Shown: positions 1 to 7,890 of the stretch, in pieces
Numbering within the stretch: position 1 is the first letter of the stretch
Layout: each line of letters opens with the position of its first letter
NCBI GenBank assembly: GCA_023457435.1
Contig: JAEWLS010000036.1
Coordinates: forward strand, 1 to 64,000
Origin: Pseudomonadota bacterium
GTDB lineage: Bacteria; Pseudomonadota; Alphaproteobacteria; Rhizobiales; Rhizobiaceae
Direction: 5' to 3'
DNA length: 64,000 nt
Notes under the pieces: generated by a model
What the model saw: only the letters and a program-made list of their open reading frames with translations
What the model was told of the DNA's origin: nothing
The model's database searches: none
Translations under genes and position numbers: made by a program

Positions 1-668
1 GCGATCTCAACCCTCAACTTGCGACCTCAGAGCAAAGCGCGACCTGGAGGGTTTGCGACGAAGGAGGTGCAGGGCCTTATCTCTCCCCTTGCGGGGTGAC
101 GAGCGGCCCCGGAGGGGACAAAAAGCCTACGGTTTGGCTTTTTGAGCGAGGAACGCCCGGAGCCATAGCGAAGGGCAGGAAAGCGATTTCAACAGCTTAG
201 GCGAGTTCTTCACGAGCCTAAGCGTCAGAATCGCAAGTGAGGGGCAATCTTTTGTCCACCCAGCATCCAGCGCGCGTCATCCTCGCCGCCTTCGCACGGG
301 AGACGGGTGCGCACCGGGTAGTCGGGCGAAGGTCGGTGCCGGATGGGCTGCGCAATCGGTAGCGCGGCTGGGCCTTGAGCCCTGACGTCCGGGCCTTGCG
401 GAACCACACGCTGCCCGGCACCCGCCGGGGCGTGCCGCGGGGCAGACCACCGGACGGGCGGCCGCGAGGCCGCACACACACTAATCTACGAGCGACCGAA
501 CGGCCGCCCGTCCTCCCGCCATTCAATCCCTAGACCGGAAACGGGGCGTAGGAACGGGAAAGGCCGCGCCAAATCATTCAATCGGTTCAAGTTCTTGCGG
601 GCTCTTGTGGCGGCAGGACCGGTTTGCCAGAAGGGTTGGACGCCGATCAATGTCCGCTGGAGTATCTC
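1..668. other. Left-edge non-coding region upstream of glpX
   Basis: No gene is supported in this stretch. The open frames here encode only Arg/Pro/Gly-rich products with no recognisable domain, as expected of random frames in GC-rich DNA. It holds a block near 60-130 rich in CCCCTT/GGGG inverted motifs, of the kind scattered between rhizobial genes, and a nested hairpin at 183-234. In related genomes a homoserine dehydrogenase gene often lies upstream of glpX; it would be outside this window. Confidence 0.5.
183..234. repeat. Nested inverted repeat (hairpin element)
   Basis: Outer arms GCGATT (183-188) and AATCGC (229-234) enclose perfect 8-bp arms GCTTAGGC (195-202) and GCCTAAGC (216-223) with a 13-nt loop. 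No T-run follows, so it is not an obvious intrinsic terminator. It may be a dispersed intergenic palindrome of the rhizobial type or a folded transcript end of the gene to the left. The arms are seen directly; the class is inference. Confidence 0.5.
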
Positions 669-1643
669 ATGGCCGCAGCCACGTCCGGTCTCGACCGAAT
701 CCTGACGCTCGAACTGGTGCGCGTCGCGGAGGCCGCGGCGGTGGCCGCCGCTCGCCTGCGCGGGCATGGCGACGAAAAGGATGCCGACCAGGCGGCCGTG
801 GACGCCATGCGCACCGAGCTCAACCGCCTGCCGATCCGCGGCACCGTGGTGATCGGCGAGGGCGAGCGCGACGAGGCGCCGATGCTCTACATCGGCGAGA
901 AGGTCGGCACCGGCGAGGGGCCCGAACTCGACATCGCGCTCGATCCGCTGGAAGGCACGACGATCTGCGCCAAGAACCTGCCGAACTCGCTGGCGGTCAT
1001 CGCCATCGCCGAGAAGGGCAATCTGCTCTACGCGCCCGACGTCTACATGGACAAGATCGCCATCGGGCCCGGCTTCCCGCACGGGCTGATCGACATCGAC
1101 GCGTCGCCGGCCGACAACATCGCCGCACTCGCCAAGGCGAAGGGCGTCAAGGTCAACGAGATCACTGCCTGCATCATGGACCGGCCGCGCCATGCCCGGC
1201 TGATCGAGGCGGTGCGCGCAACGGGCGCGGCGATCCGGCTGATCGGCGACGGCGACGTCGCCGGCGTCATCCACACGACCGATCCGGACGAGACCGGCAT
1301 CGACATCTATATCGGCTCGGGCGGGGCGCCCGAGGGCGTGCTCGCCGCCGCCGCGCTGCGCTGCATCGGCGGCCAGATGCAGGGCCGCCTGCAGCTCAAC
1401 ACCGAGGAGAAGATCGCGCGCGCCGCCAAGATGGGCATCACCGATCCCAACAAGGTCTACCGGATGGACGAGATGGCGCGCGGCGACGTGCTGTTCGCAG
1501 CCACCGGCGTCACCGACGGCAACATGCTTTCCGGCGTCAAGTTCGGCCGCGACTCGATCCAGACGCACACCATCGTCATGCGCTCCTCCTCGCGCACGGT
1601 GCGCGAGATCAAGGCGCGTCACCAGGACCTCGGCAAGTTCTAG
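669..1643 (+). CDS. glpX: Class II fructose-1,6-bisphosphatase GlpX
   Basis: This enzyme hydrolyses fructose-1,6-bisphosphate to fructose-6-phosphate in gluconeogenesis. The 324-residue protein carries the family signature GEGERDEAPMLY (about residues 63-74), whose acidic residues bind metal, and DPLEGTT (about 92-98) of the Li-sensitive phosphatase fold. The ATG at 669 is chosen because GGAG lies six bases upstream and the protein then begins at the usual family N-terminus. A TTG at 624 in the same frame would add 15 residues without support. It is followed 32 bases later by recJ, an order common in Rhizobiales. Family assignment is secure. Confidence 0.95.
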   Translation: MAAATSGLDRILTLELVRVAEAAAVAAARLRGHGDEKDADQAAVDAMRTELNRLPIRGTVVIGEGERDEAPMLYIGEKVGTGEGPELDIALDPLEGTTICAKNLPNSLAVIAIAEKGNLLYAPDVYMDKIAIGPGFPHGLIDIDASPADNIAALAKAKGVKVNEITACIMDRPRHARLIEAVRATGAAIRLIGDGDVAGVIHTTDPDETGIDIYIGSGGAPEGVLAAAALRCIGGQMQGRLQLNTEEKIARAAKMGITDPNKVYRMDEMARGDVLFAATGVTDGNMLSGVKFGRDSIQTHTIVMRSSSRTVREIKARHQDLGKF

Positions 1644-1675
1644 CGGACGGGTCCGCGCGCCCGTATATGCGGGCG

Positions 1676-3484
1676 ATGGAAACGTCCACCCAGCGCGAGG
1701 GCCGGCGCCTCTTTCTCGACGTCCGCCAGTCGGCGAGCGGCCTCGCGTGGGAGCACCGCCTCACGCCGCGGCAGGAGAACATCGCGCTCGCCATTGCGCA
1801 GTCGAGCGGCATGCCCGAGATCACGGCGAGGGTGCTCGCCGGGCGCGGCGTGCTGCCCGAGGATGCCGAACGTTTCCTCGACCCGACGATCCGCGACCTG
1901 CTGCCCGATCCGATGCGCTTCACCGACATGGAGCCGGCGGCGGAGCGGATCCTGCGGGCGGTCGTCAGGCGGGAGCGTGTCGCCATCTTCGGCGACTACG
2001 ACGTGGACGGCGCCGCCTCGTCGGCGATGGTGAAGCGCTTCCTCGGCCATTTCGGCATCGAGTCCGAGATCTACATCCCCGACCGCATCTTCGAAGGTTA
2101 CGGCCCGAACCCCGATGCGATGCGGGAGCTCGTGCGCCGCGGTGCGTCGCTGATCGTCACCGTCGATTGCGGCACCAACAGCGCTGCGGCGATCGATGCG
2201 GCCAATGCCGCCGGTGCCGAGGTCGTGGTGCTCGACCATCACCAGGTCGGCGGCCCGCTGCCCGCCGCCCTGGCGGTGGTCAATCCCAACCGCGAGGACG
2301 ACCTCTCGGGGCAGGGGCATCTCTGCGCCGCCGGCGTCGTTTTCGTGACGCTGGTGGAGGTCGCGCGCCGCATGCGCGCGCGCGATGACCTGCCGAAGCC
2401 GCCCGATCTGCTGGGCTATCTCGACCTCGCAGCGATCGCGACGATCTGCGACGTCGTCCCGCTCGTCGGCGTCAACCGCGCCTTCGTCGCCAAGGGCCTT
2501 ATCGCCATGCGGCGCCGCCAGAACCTCGGCATCGCGGCGCTCGCCGAACTGTGCAAGATCGGCGAGCCGCTCGGCTCATTTCACCTGTCGTTCCTGCTCG
2601 GTCCGCGCATCAACGCCGGCGGCCGCATCGGCGACGCCGCCCTCGGCGCCCGCATGCTTTCGACCGACGATCCGGTCGAGGCACGGACGATCGGCGAGAC
2701 CTTGTGCCGCCTGAACGCCGAACGCCAGACGATGGAAACGGAGATGCTCGCGGCAGCGCGCGCCGAGGTCGACGCAGAGCTGGCGCGCGGCAGCGGTCCG
2801 GCAGTCGTCGTCACCGCCAGCGATGGCTGGCATCCCGGCGTCGTCGGGCTCATCGCGGCGCGGCTGAAGGAGCACACGCGTCGCCCGGCCTTCGCCATAT
2901 CGTTCAACGCCAGTGGCCTCGGCACCGGCTCCGGGCGTTCCATCGCCGGCTTCGATCTCGGCCGCATGGTCCGCGACGCGGTGAGCGAAGGTCTCCTGGT
3001 GAAGGGCGGCGGTCACGCCATGGCCGCCGGCATCAGCGTCGAGCGTGGCAAGCTCGGCGCCCTACGCGCCTTCTTCGAAAGCCGCGCGCTCGATGCGGTG
3101 ACGGCGCTGCGCGACGGCGAGCGGCTGGCGATCGACGCGGCGATCTCGGCGGAAGGCGTGTCGGTCGAACTGATCGATACGCTCGAGGCGGCCGGGCCCT
3201 ATGGCGCCGGTCATGCCGCGCCGGTCTTCGCGCTGCCGCGCCATCGCATCGCCGATGCGCGCGAGGTCGGCAACGGCCACGTCCGCCTCGATATGCAGAG
3301 CCTGTCGGGCGGGCGCATCCAGGCGATCGCATTCCGCGCCGTGCAGACCGAGCTCGGCGCTTTCCTGTTCGGCAGTCGCGGGCAGAGCGTGCACCTGGCC
3401 GGTACGCTGTCGCTCAATCACTGGAACGGCAGGCGCAGCGTTCAGATGCGGGTCATCGATGCGGCGAGGGCCGATGCATTCTAG
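1676..3484 (+). CDS. recJ: Single-stranded-DNA-specific exonuclease RecJ
   Basis: RecJ is a 5'-3' single-strand exonuclease of recombination (RecFOR pathway) and mismatch repair. The 602-residue protein shows the DHH-family motifs in order: DYDVDG (about 107-112), VTVDCGT, VLDHHQ, NAGGRIGDA, and a DHHA1 region with GGGHAMAAG. These supply the Mn/Mg-binding acidic and histidine residues. The frame stays open far upstream through glpX, but that extension is an artefact. ATGs at 1667 and 1676 are both possible and neither has a strong ribosome-binding site. The stop codon shares a CTAG with the convergent lipase gene. Confidence 0.95.
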   Translation: METSTQREGRRLFLDVRQSASGLAWEHRLTPRQENIALAIAQSSGMPEITARVLAGRGVLPEDAERFLDPTIRDLLPDPMRFTDMEPAAERILRAVVRRERVAIFGDYDVDGAASSAMVKRFLGHFGIESEIYIPDRIFEGYGPNPDAMRELVRRGASLIVTVDCGTNSAAAIDAANAAGAEVVVLDHHQVGGPLPAALAVVNPNREDDLSGQGHLCAAGVVFVTLVEVARRMRARDDLPKPPDLLGYLDLAAIATICDVVPLVGVNRAFVAKGLIAMRRRQNLGIAALAELCKIGEPLGSFHLSFLLGPRINAGGRIGDAALGARMLSTDDPVEARTIGETLCRLNAERQTMETEMLAAARAEVDAELARGSGPAVVVTASDGWHPGVVGLIAARLKEHTRRPAFAISFNASGLGTGSGRSIAGFDLGRMVRDAVSEGLLVKGGGHAMAAGISVERGKLGALRAFFESRALDAVTALRDGERLAIDAAISAEGVSVELIDTLEAAGPYGAGHAAPVFALPRHRIADAREVGNGHVRLDMQSLSGGRIQAIAFRAVQTELGAFLFGSRGQSVHLAGTLSLNHWNGRRSVQMRVIDAARADAF

Positions 3485-4449
3485 CCGAGGACCGTTTGCA
3501 GACGCTGCAGCTCGTTGATGTTGGCGCGCGCGGCCTCGTATCCGAGGCGGATCGTCTCGTCGGCGCGGTGGAATTCCGACAGGCCGATGTGGCCGAGCCG
3601 CGGCTGCAGCGACAGGTCCGGAGGATCGCCGGCCAAGCGGGCGCGGGAGATGCGGTCCTGGATGATGTTGTAGGCCTCGACCATCACGCCCATGATGCCG
3701 ATCCGCTCTTCGCGCGCGGTCGGTCCCTTCTTGATGACCAGCTCCGGCTCGTCGGGCGGCGCGTCGGCGCTGTGCTTGATGACGGCTGCGCGGCCGAACA
3801 GGTCGTAGTGCAGGTTGACGGCGACGACGAGCCGCTGCTCGTACGCGCGGCACACCGACACCGGCACCGGATTCACCAGCGCACCGTCGACCAGCACGCG
3901 CTTGTTGACGGTAATCGGCTCGAACACGCCGGGCAGCGCGTAGGACGCGCGCATCGCCGTGATCAGCGATCCCGAAGAAAGCCATATCTCATGGCCGGTG
4001 CGCAGCTCCGAGGCGACGCAGACCAGCGGCTTGGGGAGGTCGGCGAAGGTGATGTGTTCCAGATGCTGGCGCATCCGGGCGTCGAGTTTCATGCCGCCGA
4101 ACAGGCCGCTGCCGCCGATGTGAAGGTCGAGCAGGCCGAAGATGCGGCGTTTCGTCAGCGATCGCGCGAATTCCTCGAGTTCGTCCAGCTTGCCGGCGAG
4201 ATAGCAGCCGCCGACCAGCGCGCCGATCGACGTGCCTGCGATCATGTCGATGCGGATTCCGGCCTCTTCCAGCGCGCGCAGCACGCCGATATGGGCCCAG
4301 CCGCGCGCCGCGCCTCCGCCAAGCGCCAGTGCTATGCCAGACTTCGGCTTCGCCGGCTCGATCTGGGGGACCGGAGGCTCGGCATCGACCGGAAAGTCGT
4401 CGGTGACCCGCATCTCGTGCCTCCCCCGCAGCGACGCCCAGTCAAGCAT
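3481..4449 (-). CDS. Patatin-like phospholipase (RssA family)
   Basis: This is a predicted serine esterase or lipase of the patatin fold, with a Ser-Asp dyad. The 322-residue protein has the glycine-rich oxyanion segment GGGAARG (about 44-50), the nucleophile elbow GTSIG (Ser about 74) and the DGA motif within DGALVNPVPVS. There is no signal peptide or strong membrane segment, so it is probably cytosolic or peripheral. Its substrate is not evident. It converges on recJ, and the two stop codons overlap in a single CTAG. Bacterial members are poorly characterised apart from a few phospholipase A toxins, and this one looks like the housekeeping RssA type. Confidence 0.88.
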   Translation of the reverse strand: MLDWASLRGRHEMRVTDDFPVDAEPPVPQIEPAKPKSGIALALGGGAARGWAHIGVLRALEEAGIRIDMIAGTSIGALVGGCYLAGKLDELEEFARSLTKRRIFGLLDLHIGGSGLFGGMKLDARMRQHLEHITFADLPKPLVCVASELRTGHEIWLSSGSLITAMRASYALPGVFEPITVNKRVLVDGALVNPVPVSVCRAYEQRLVVAVNLHYDLFGRAAVIKHSADAPPDEPELVIKKGPTAREERIGIMGVMVEAYNIIQDRISRARLAGDPPDLSLQPRLGHIGLSEFHRADETIRLGYEAARANINELQRLQTVLG

Positions 4450-4535
4450 GGCCGTGTCCTCTTCCCCAAGGATAGCCTAGCCCTGCGGCGTATCGAAATG
4501 ATGAATCCTTGAGCAGGCGTCGTAAAGTGAGGGCT

Positions 4536-4967
4536 TCAGTCCATGGCGGGGCGCGGTTCGATCTCGGTGAGTGTCGCACGCCCGCTCCGCAATTCAACTT
4601 TTCTATAAAAGCAGGAACGCCGGCCTGTGTGACAAGTTGCACCGTCGCCGGCGACCTCGACGCGGATCAGCAGCGCATCCTGGTCGCAGTCGGTCATGAC
4701 CTCGACCACACGCTGGAAGTTCCCCGAGGTTTCGCCCTTCTTCCAGAGCGCGCGCCGCGAGCGGGACCAGTAATGCGCGATGCCGGTCCGGAGCGTCAGC
4801 GCCAGGGCTTCCGCATTCATGTGCGCAAGCATGAGCACGGCTCCATCCACCGCGTCCACGGCTATGACGGTGGCCAGGCCACTGGCGTCGAAACGCGGGG
4901 AGAGCATGTCGCCTTCCTCGAGCGCGTGCTTGTCGGCCAAAGCGGGGGGAAACGAAATTTCAGGCAA
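4536..4967 (-). CDS. hisI: Phosphoribosyl-AMP cyclohydrolase HisI
   Basis: HisI opens the adenine ring of phosphoribosyl-AMP in the third step of histidine biosynthesis. The 143-residue protein is the single-domain form, without a HisE fusion. It carries the conserved HYWSRSR, LWKKGETSGN and DCDQDALL blocks, the last giving the Mg-binding aspartates. The Zn-binding cysteines lie in DCDQ and in CHTGRRSCFY. It lies 30 bases downstream of folE on the same strand and may be co-transcribed with it. In many rhizobia hisI follows folE. Confidence 0.96.
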   Translation of the reverse strand: MPEISFPPALADKHALEEGDMLSPRFDASGLATVIAVDAVDGAVLMLAHMNAEALALTLRTGIAHYWSRSRRALWKKGETSGNFQRVVEVMTDCDQDALLIRVEVAGDGATCHTGRRSCFYRKVELRSGRATLTEIEPRPAMD

Positions 4968-4997
4968 GCCGGCCTCCGTCGGAGGACCGGCAGGATA

Positions 4998-5633
4998 TCA
5001 ATCCTTTGTGCCGGCCCGCAGCATGGTCATGAAGCGCACCTGCTCCTCGGGATGATCCCGAAAGGCGCCGGTGAAGGTGGACGTCAGCGTGGTCGATCCC
5101 TGTTTGCGGATCCCGCGCATGGCCATGCACATATGCTCCGCCTCGATCATCACCGCAACGCCGCGCGGGTTGAGCACCTCCTGGATGCAGCCTGCGATCT
5201 GCGCGGTAAGCGCTTCCTGCGTCTGCAGCCGCTGCGCGAAGATGTCGACGACACGCGCGATCTTGGACAGGCCGACCACCTTGCGGTCGGGCAGATAGGC
5301 CACATGGGCACGACCGATGATCGGCACCATGTGGTGCTCGCAATGCGAGTGGAAGTGAATGTCCCTCACCAGCACGAGGTCGTCGTAGCCCGCCACTTCC
5401 TCGAAAGTCCGGCCGAGCTCCTCCGCCGGATCCTTGTCGTATCCGGCGAACATCTCCTTGTAGGCGTTGGCAACGCGCTTCGGCGTGTCCAGCAGCCCCT
5501 CGCGCGAGGGGTCCTCACCGATCCAGCGAAGGAGCGTGTTGACCGCCGCTTCAACCTCGCGCTGCGTCGGCATCGGCGCAGCGGTCCCGCGTGCGTCCTG
5601 AACCGGCGAAAGCTTGTTCACAACCGCATCCAT
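4998..5633 (-). CDS. folE: GTP cyclohydrolase I (type IA)
   Basis: FolE converts GTP to 7,8-dihydroneopterin triphosphate, the first step of tetrahydrofolate synthesis. The 211-residue protein has the type IA zinc site, with Cys and His in HCEHHMVP and a second Cys in EHMCMAMRG, plus the QTQEALT region. The ATG at 5633 is preferred because GGGAG lies about eight bases upstream; upstream in-frame codons give an unrelated tail. Folate supply matters for the large one-carbon load implied elsewhere in the window, but this gene is a general housekeeping gene. Confidence 0.95.
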   Translation of the reverse strand: MDAVVNKLSPVQDARGTAAPMPTQREVEAAVNTLLRWIGEDPSREGLLDTPKRVANAYKEMFAGYDKDPAEELGRTFEEVAGYDDLVLVRDIHFHSHCEHHMVPIIGRAHVAYLPDRKVVGLSKIARVVDIFAQRLQTQEALTAQIAGCIQEVLNPRGVAVMIEAEHMCMAMRGIRKQGSTTLTSTFTGAFRDHPEEQVRFMTMLRAGTKD

Positions 5634-5837
5634 GTCAGGCGTCTCCCGTAGTCGCCCTTTACGCGGCGACGAGTTGAACGGACCACTGCCTTCTCGGGAA
5701 CCCTGTCCGGAATGCAAGTCTTTACCGGGCCTCAGGACATCGCCTTTCGCTGCCGGCATACGATGATTATATAGACATCAAGCGACGAGTTCAAAGGCGT
5801 GGGGCGCCGCGATGGCGCCCGCGCGAAGTGCGGCATC

Positions 5838-6284
5838 ATGATTGACGACGTCTATAACGCCAAGATCCTCGGTTTCGCCGGCAACATCGGCAGGATCGGA
5901 CGCCTTGCGGATGCCCATGCGACGTCCACTGCTCACTCGAAGCTCTGCGGTTCGACCGTGACCGTCGATATCAAGATGGACGGCGGCATGATCACCGACT
6001 TCGCCCATGAGGTTAAGGCGTGCGCGCTCGGGCAGGCGTCGTCCTCAATCATGGCGAACAACATTGTCGGCGCGAGCGCGAGCGAGTTGCGGGCCGCGCG
6101 CGAGACGATGCTCAGGATGCTGAAGGAGAATGGCGCGCCGCCAGAGGGGCGCTTCTCCGATCTCCGCTATCTCGAACCCGTGCGCGACTACAAGGCGCGG
6201 CACGCGTCGACGATGCTCACATTCGACGCCGTCGTCGATGCGATCGCCCAGATCGAACGTCGTCAGACGGAAGAGGCGGCGTAG
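5838..6284 (+). CDS. IscU/NifU-N-like Fe-S cluster scaffold protein
   Basis: This is a predicted iron-sulfur assembly scaffold of the NifU N-terminal/IscU family. The 148-residue protein begins MIDDVYNAKIL and has the first two cluster cysteines in KLCGSTV and KACALGQASSS. The third cysteine of canonical IscU is absent: the corresponding region reads YKARHASTML. This variant is typical of the copy found beside folE/hisI and yidD/thrS in rhizobia, so loss of that Cys appears to be a subfamily trait rather than damage. ATG 5838 gives the family N-terminus. Whether it carries a cluster in vivo is unknown. It converges on the luciferase-like gene. Confidence 0.85.
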   Translation: MIDDVYNAKILGFAGNIGRIGRLADAHATSTAHSKLCGSTVTVDIKMDGGMITDFAHEVKACALGQASSSIMANNIVGASASELRAARETMLRMLKENGAPPEGRFSDLRYLEPVRDYKARHASTMLTFDAVVDAIAQIERRQTEEAA

Positions 6285-7319
6285 CTATTCCGCAAGCATC
6301 TCCCGCACCATGGGTGCGACCCGGGTGCCGTAGAGCTCGATGCTCTTCATCATCTTGTCGTGACCGAGCGTGCCCGACGAGTATTTCATGTCGAACCGCT
6401 GAACGCCAAGTGCCTTGACCGTCTTCACGATCTTGCGCGCAACGGTCTCCGGCGAGCCGACGTAGAGCGAGCCCATATCCGCCTCCATGTCCATGCGCTG
6501 TCGCGTGGTCGGCCCCCATCCGCGCTCGCCGCCGATGCGGTTATGGATTGTCTGGTAGCCCGGCCAAAGCTCGTCGCGCGCCTGTGCATCGGTTTCGGCA
6601 ATGTGGCCAGGCGAGTGCACGCCGAGAGGCTGCGCCGTGCCGCCGATCTGCGCTACGGCGCGATGGTAGAGATCGACGAACGGCTTGAAGCGAGCCGGCT
6701 CGCCGCCGATGATCGCGAGCATCATCGGCAACCCGTATTGGACCGCGCGGACCACGGATTCCGGGCTTCCGCCGACCCCGATCCATGTCTTGAGGGTACC
6801 GTTCTGGATGGGCGGGAAGATCGTCTTGTTCACGATCTCCGGCCGAACGCTGCCCTTCCAATTGATCGAGCCGCCCTTCAGGAGCGCGGAAAACAGATCG
6901 AGCTTCTCCGAGAACAGCTTCTCGTAGTCGCTCAGTGCATAGCCGAAGAGCGGGAATGACTCGGTGAAGGAGCCGCGGCCGAGGATGACCTCGGCCCGAC
7001 CGTTCGAGATCGCGTCGAGGGTCGAGAAGCGTTGGAACACGCGCACCGGCTCGTCAGAAGACAGCACGGTGACCGCCGATCCGAGGCGAATCTTCGAGGT
7101 CTTCGCCGCGATGGCGGCGAGCGCGACCTCCGGTGCCGAGATCGCGAAGTCGTCGCGGTGATGCTCGCCGAGACCGATGAAATCCACCCCGACCTGGTCG
7201 GCGAGCACGCCCTCTTCGACAACGTCGCGAAGCACCTGCGCGTGATGCTGGAGCGTCCCGGCCGGATCGACGGTGACGTCGCCAAAGGTGTCGAGCCCGA
7301 GTTCGATGCGGTCGGTCAT
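6285..7319 (-). CDS. LLM-class flavin-dependent oxidoreductase (luciferase-like)
   Basis: This is a bacterial-luciferase-like monooxygenase or F420/FMN-dependent oxidoreductase, fold TIM barrel, 344 residues. The N-terminal region has the typical VGVDFIGLGEHHRDDF and RLGSAVTVLSSDEP blocks, followed by GRAEVILGRGS and IGVGGSPES, which contact flavin phosphate in relatives. The ATG at 7319 is chosen because GAGGA lies six bases upstream; an ATG two codons earlier abuts the Shine-Dalgarno sequence. The substrate cannot be deduced. Family assignment is firm, but specific function is unknown. Confidence 0.87.
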   Translation of the reverse strand: MTDRIELGLDTFGDVTVDPAGTLQHHAQVLRDVVEEGVLADQVGVDFIGLGEHHRDDFAISAPEVALAAIAAKTSKIRLGSAVTVLSSDEPVRVFQRFSTLDAISNGRAEVILGRGSFTESFPLFGYALSDYEKLFSEKLDLFSALLKGGSINWKGSVRPEIVNKTIFPPIQNGTLKTWIGVGGSPESVVRAVQYGLPMMLAIIGGEPARFKPFVDLYHRAVAQIGGTAQPLGVHSPGHIAETDAQARDELWPGYQTIHNRIGGERGWGPTTRQRMDMEADMGSLYVGSPETVARKIVKTVKALGVQRFDMKYSSGTLGHDKMMKSIELYGTRVAPMVREMLAE

Positions 7320-7436
7320 GATCATTCCTCAGGCCAGTCACAGGGCTGGCAAAACGTTGCGGTGGCGCTCACATATAGATTCCAGGCAGCCGTTCAAAGG
7401 CTTGATACAGAACGGATTGTCGCTGCAGCATGGACA

Positions 7437-7787
7437 ATGATGGCGCACCAGCACCGACATTCGATCAAGAGCCGCAACTGGCAGGGTGCCTGGCCGAGGA
7501 CGCCGGGCCGGCTGCTCGGGACAGGTCTCGTGCGGCTTTACCAGCTGACGCTGTCGGGCTTCGTCGGCAACTCGTGTCGACACTTCCCGACATGCTCGGA
7601 GTACGCTTACGAGGCTATCGCCCGCCATGGCCTGTGGGCCGGAGGCTGGCTGGGCCTGTTCCGCGTCAGTCGCTGCGGTCCGGGGGGAACGCACGGCATT
7701 GACCTCGTGCCCGAGGCGCTAGAGCCGCGCTTCCGGTGGTACACGCCGTGGCGCTACTGGACGTTCGGGCGGCACGCACAACACTGA
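7437..7787 (+). CDS. yidD: YidD membrane protein insertion efficiency factor
   Basis: YidD is a small membrane-associated protein that aids YidC-dependent insertion of inner membrane proteins. The 116-residue protein contains the diagnostic SCRHFPTCSEYAYEAI segment with its conserved cysteines, then GGWLGLFRVSRCGPGGTHG and DLVPE. Tandem ATGs at 7437 and 7440 are possible starts; the ribosome-binding site is weak. It lies about 100 bases upstream of thrS on the same strand. In most bacteria yidD sits between rnpA and yidC, so this placement near thrS is the rhizobial arrangement. Confidence 0.92.
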   Translation: MMAHQHRHSIKSRNWQGAWPRTPGRLLGTGLVRLYQLTLSGFVGNSCRHFPTCSEYAYEAIARHGLWAGGWLGLFRVSRCGPGGTHGIDLVPEALEPRFRWYTPWRYWTFGRHAQH

Positions 7788-7890
7788 GAGCTTTACGCAC
7801 CGCGCGGTTGCGCCTATATCGCGCCCTCTCGCCGGCAGGACCGGCTGCACCACCCGCGTTCGTATGCGGGACTGGATGACGGAGCGAAGA

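Noticed and set aside
218..526. Protein of 102 residues at the left edge, minus strand
   Set aside because: Low-complexity Arg/Pro/Gly sequence with three overlapping alternative frames, no ribosome-binding site and no family likeness.
605..1675. Long upstream extension of the recJ reading frame (959 residues in all)
   Set aside because: It runs in a shifted frame through glpX, is Arg-rich and has no similarity to RecJ; recJ starts at about 1676.
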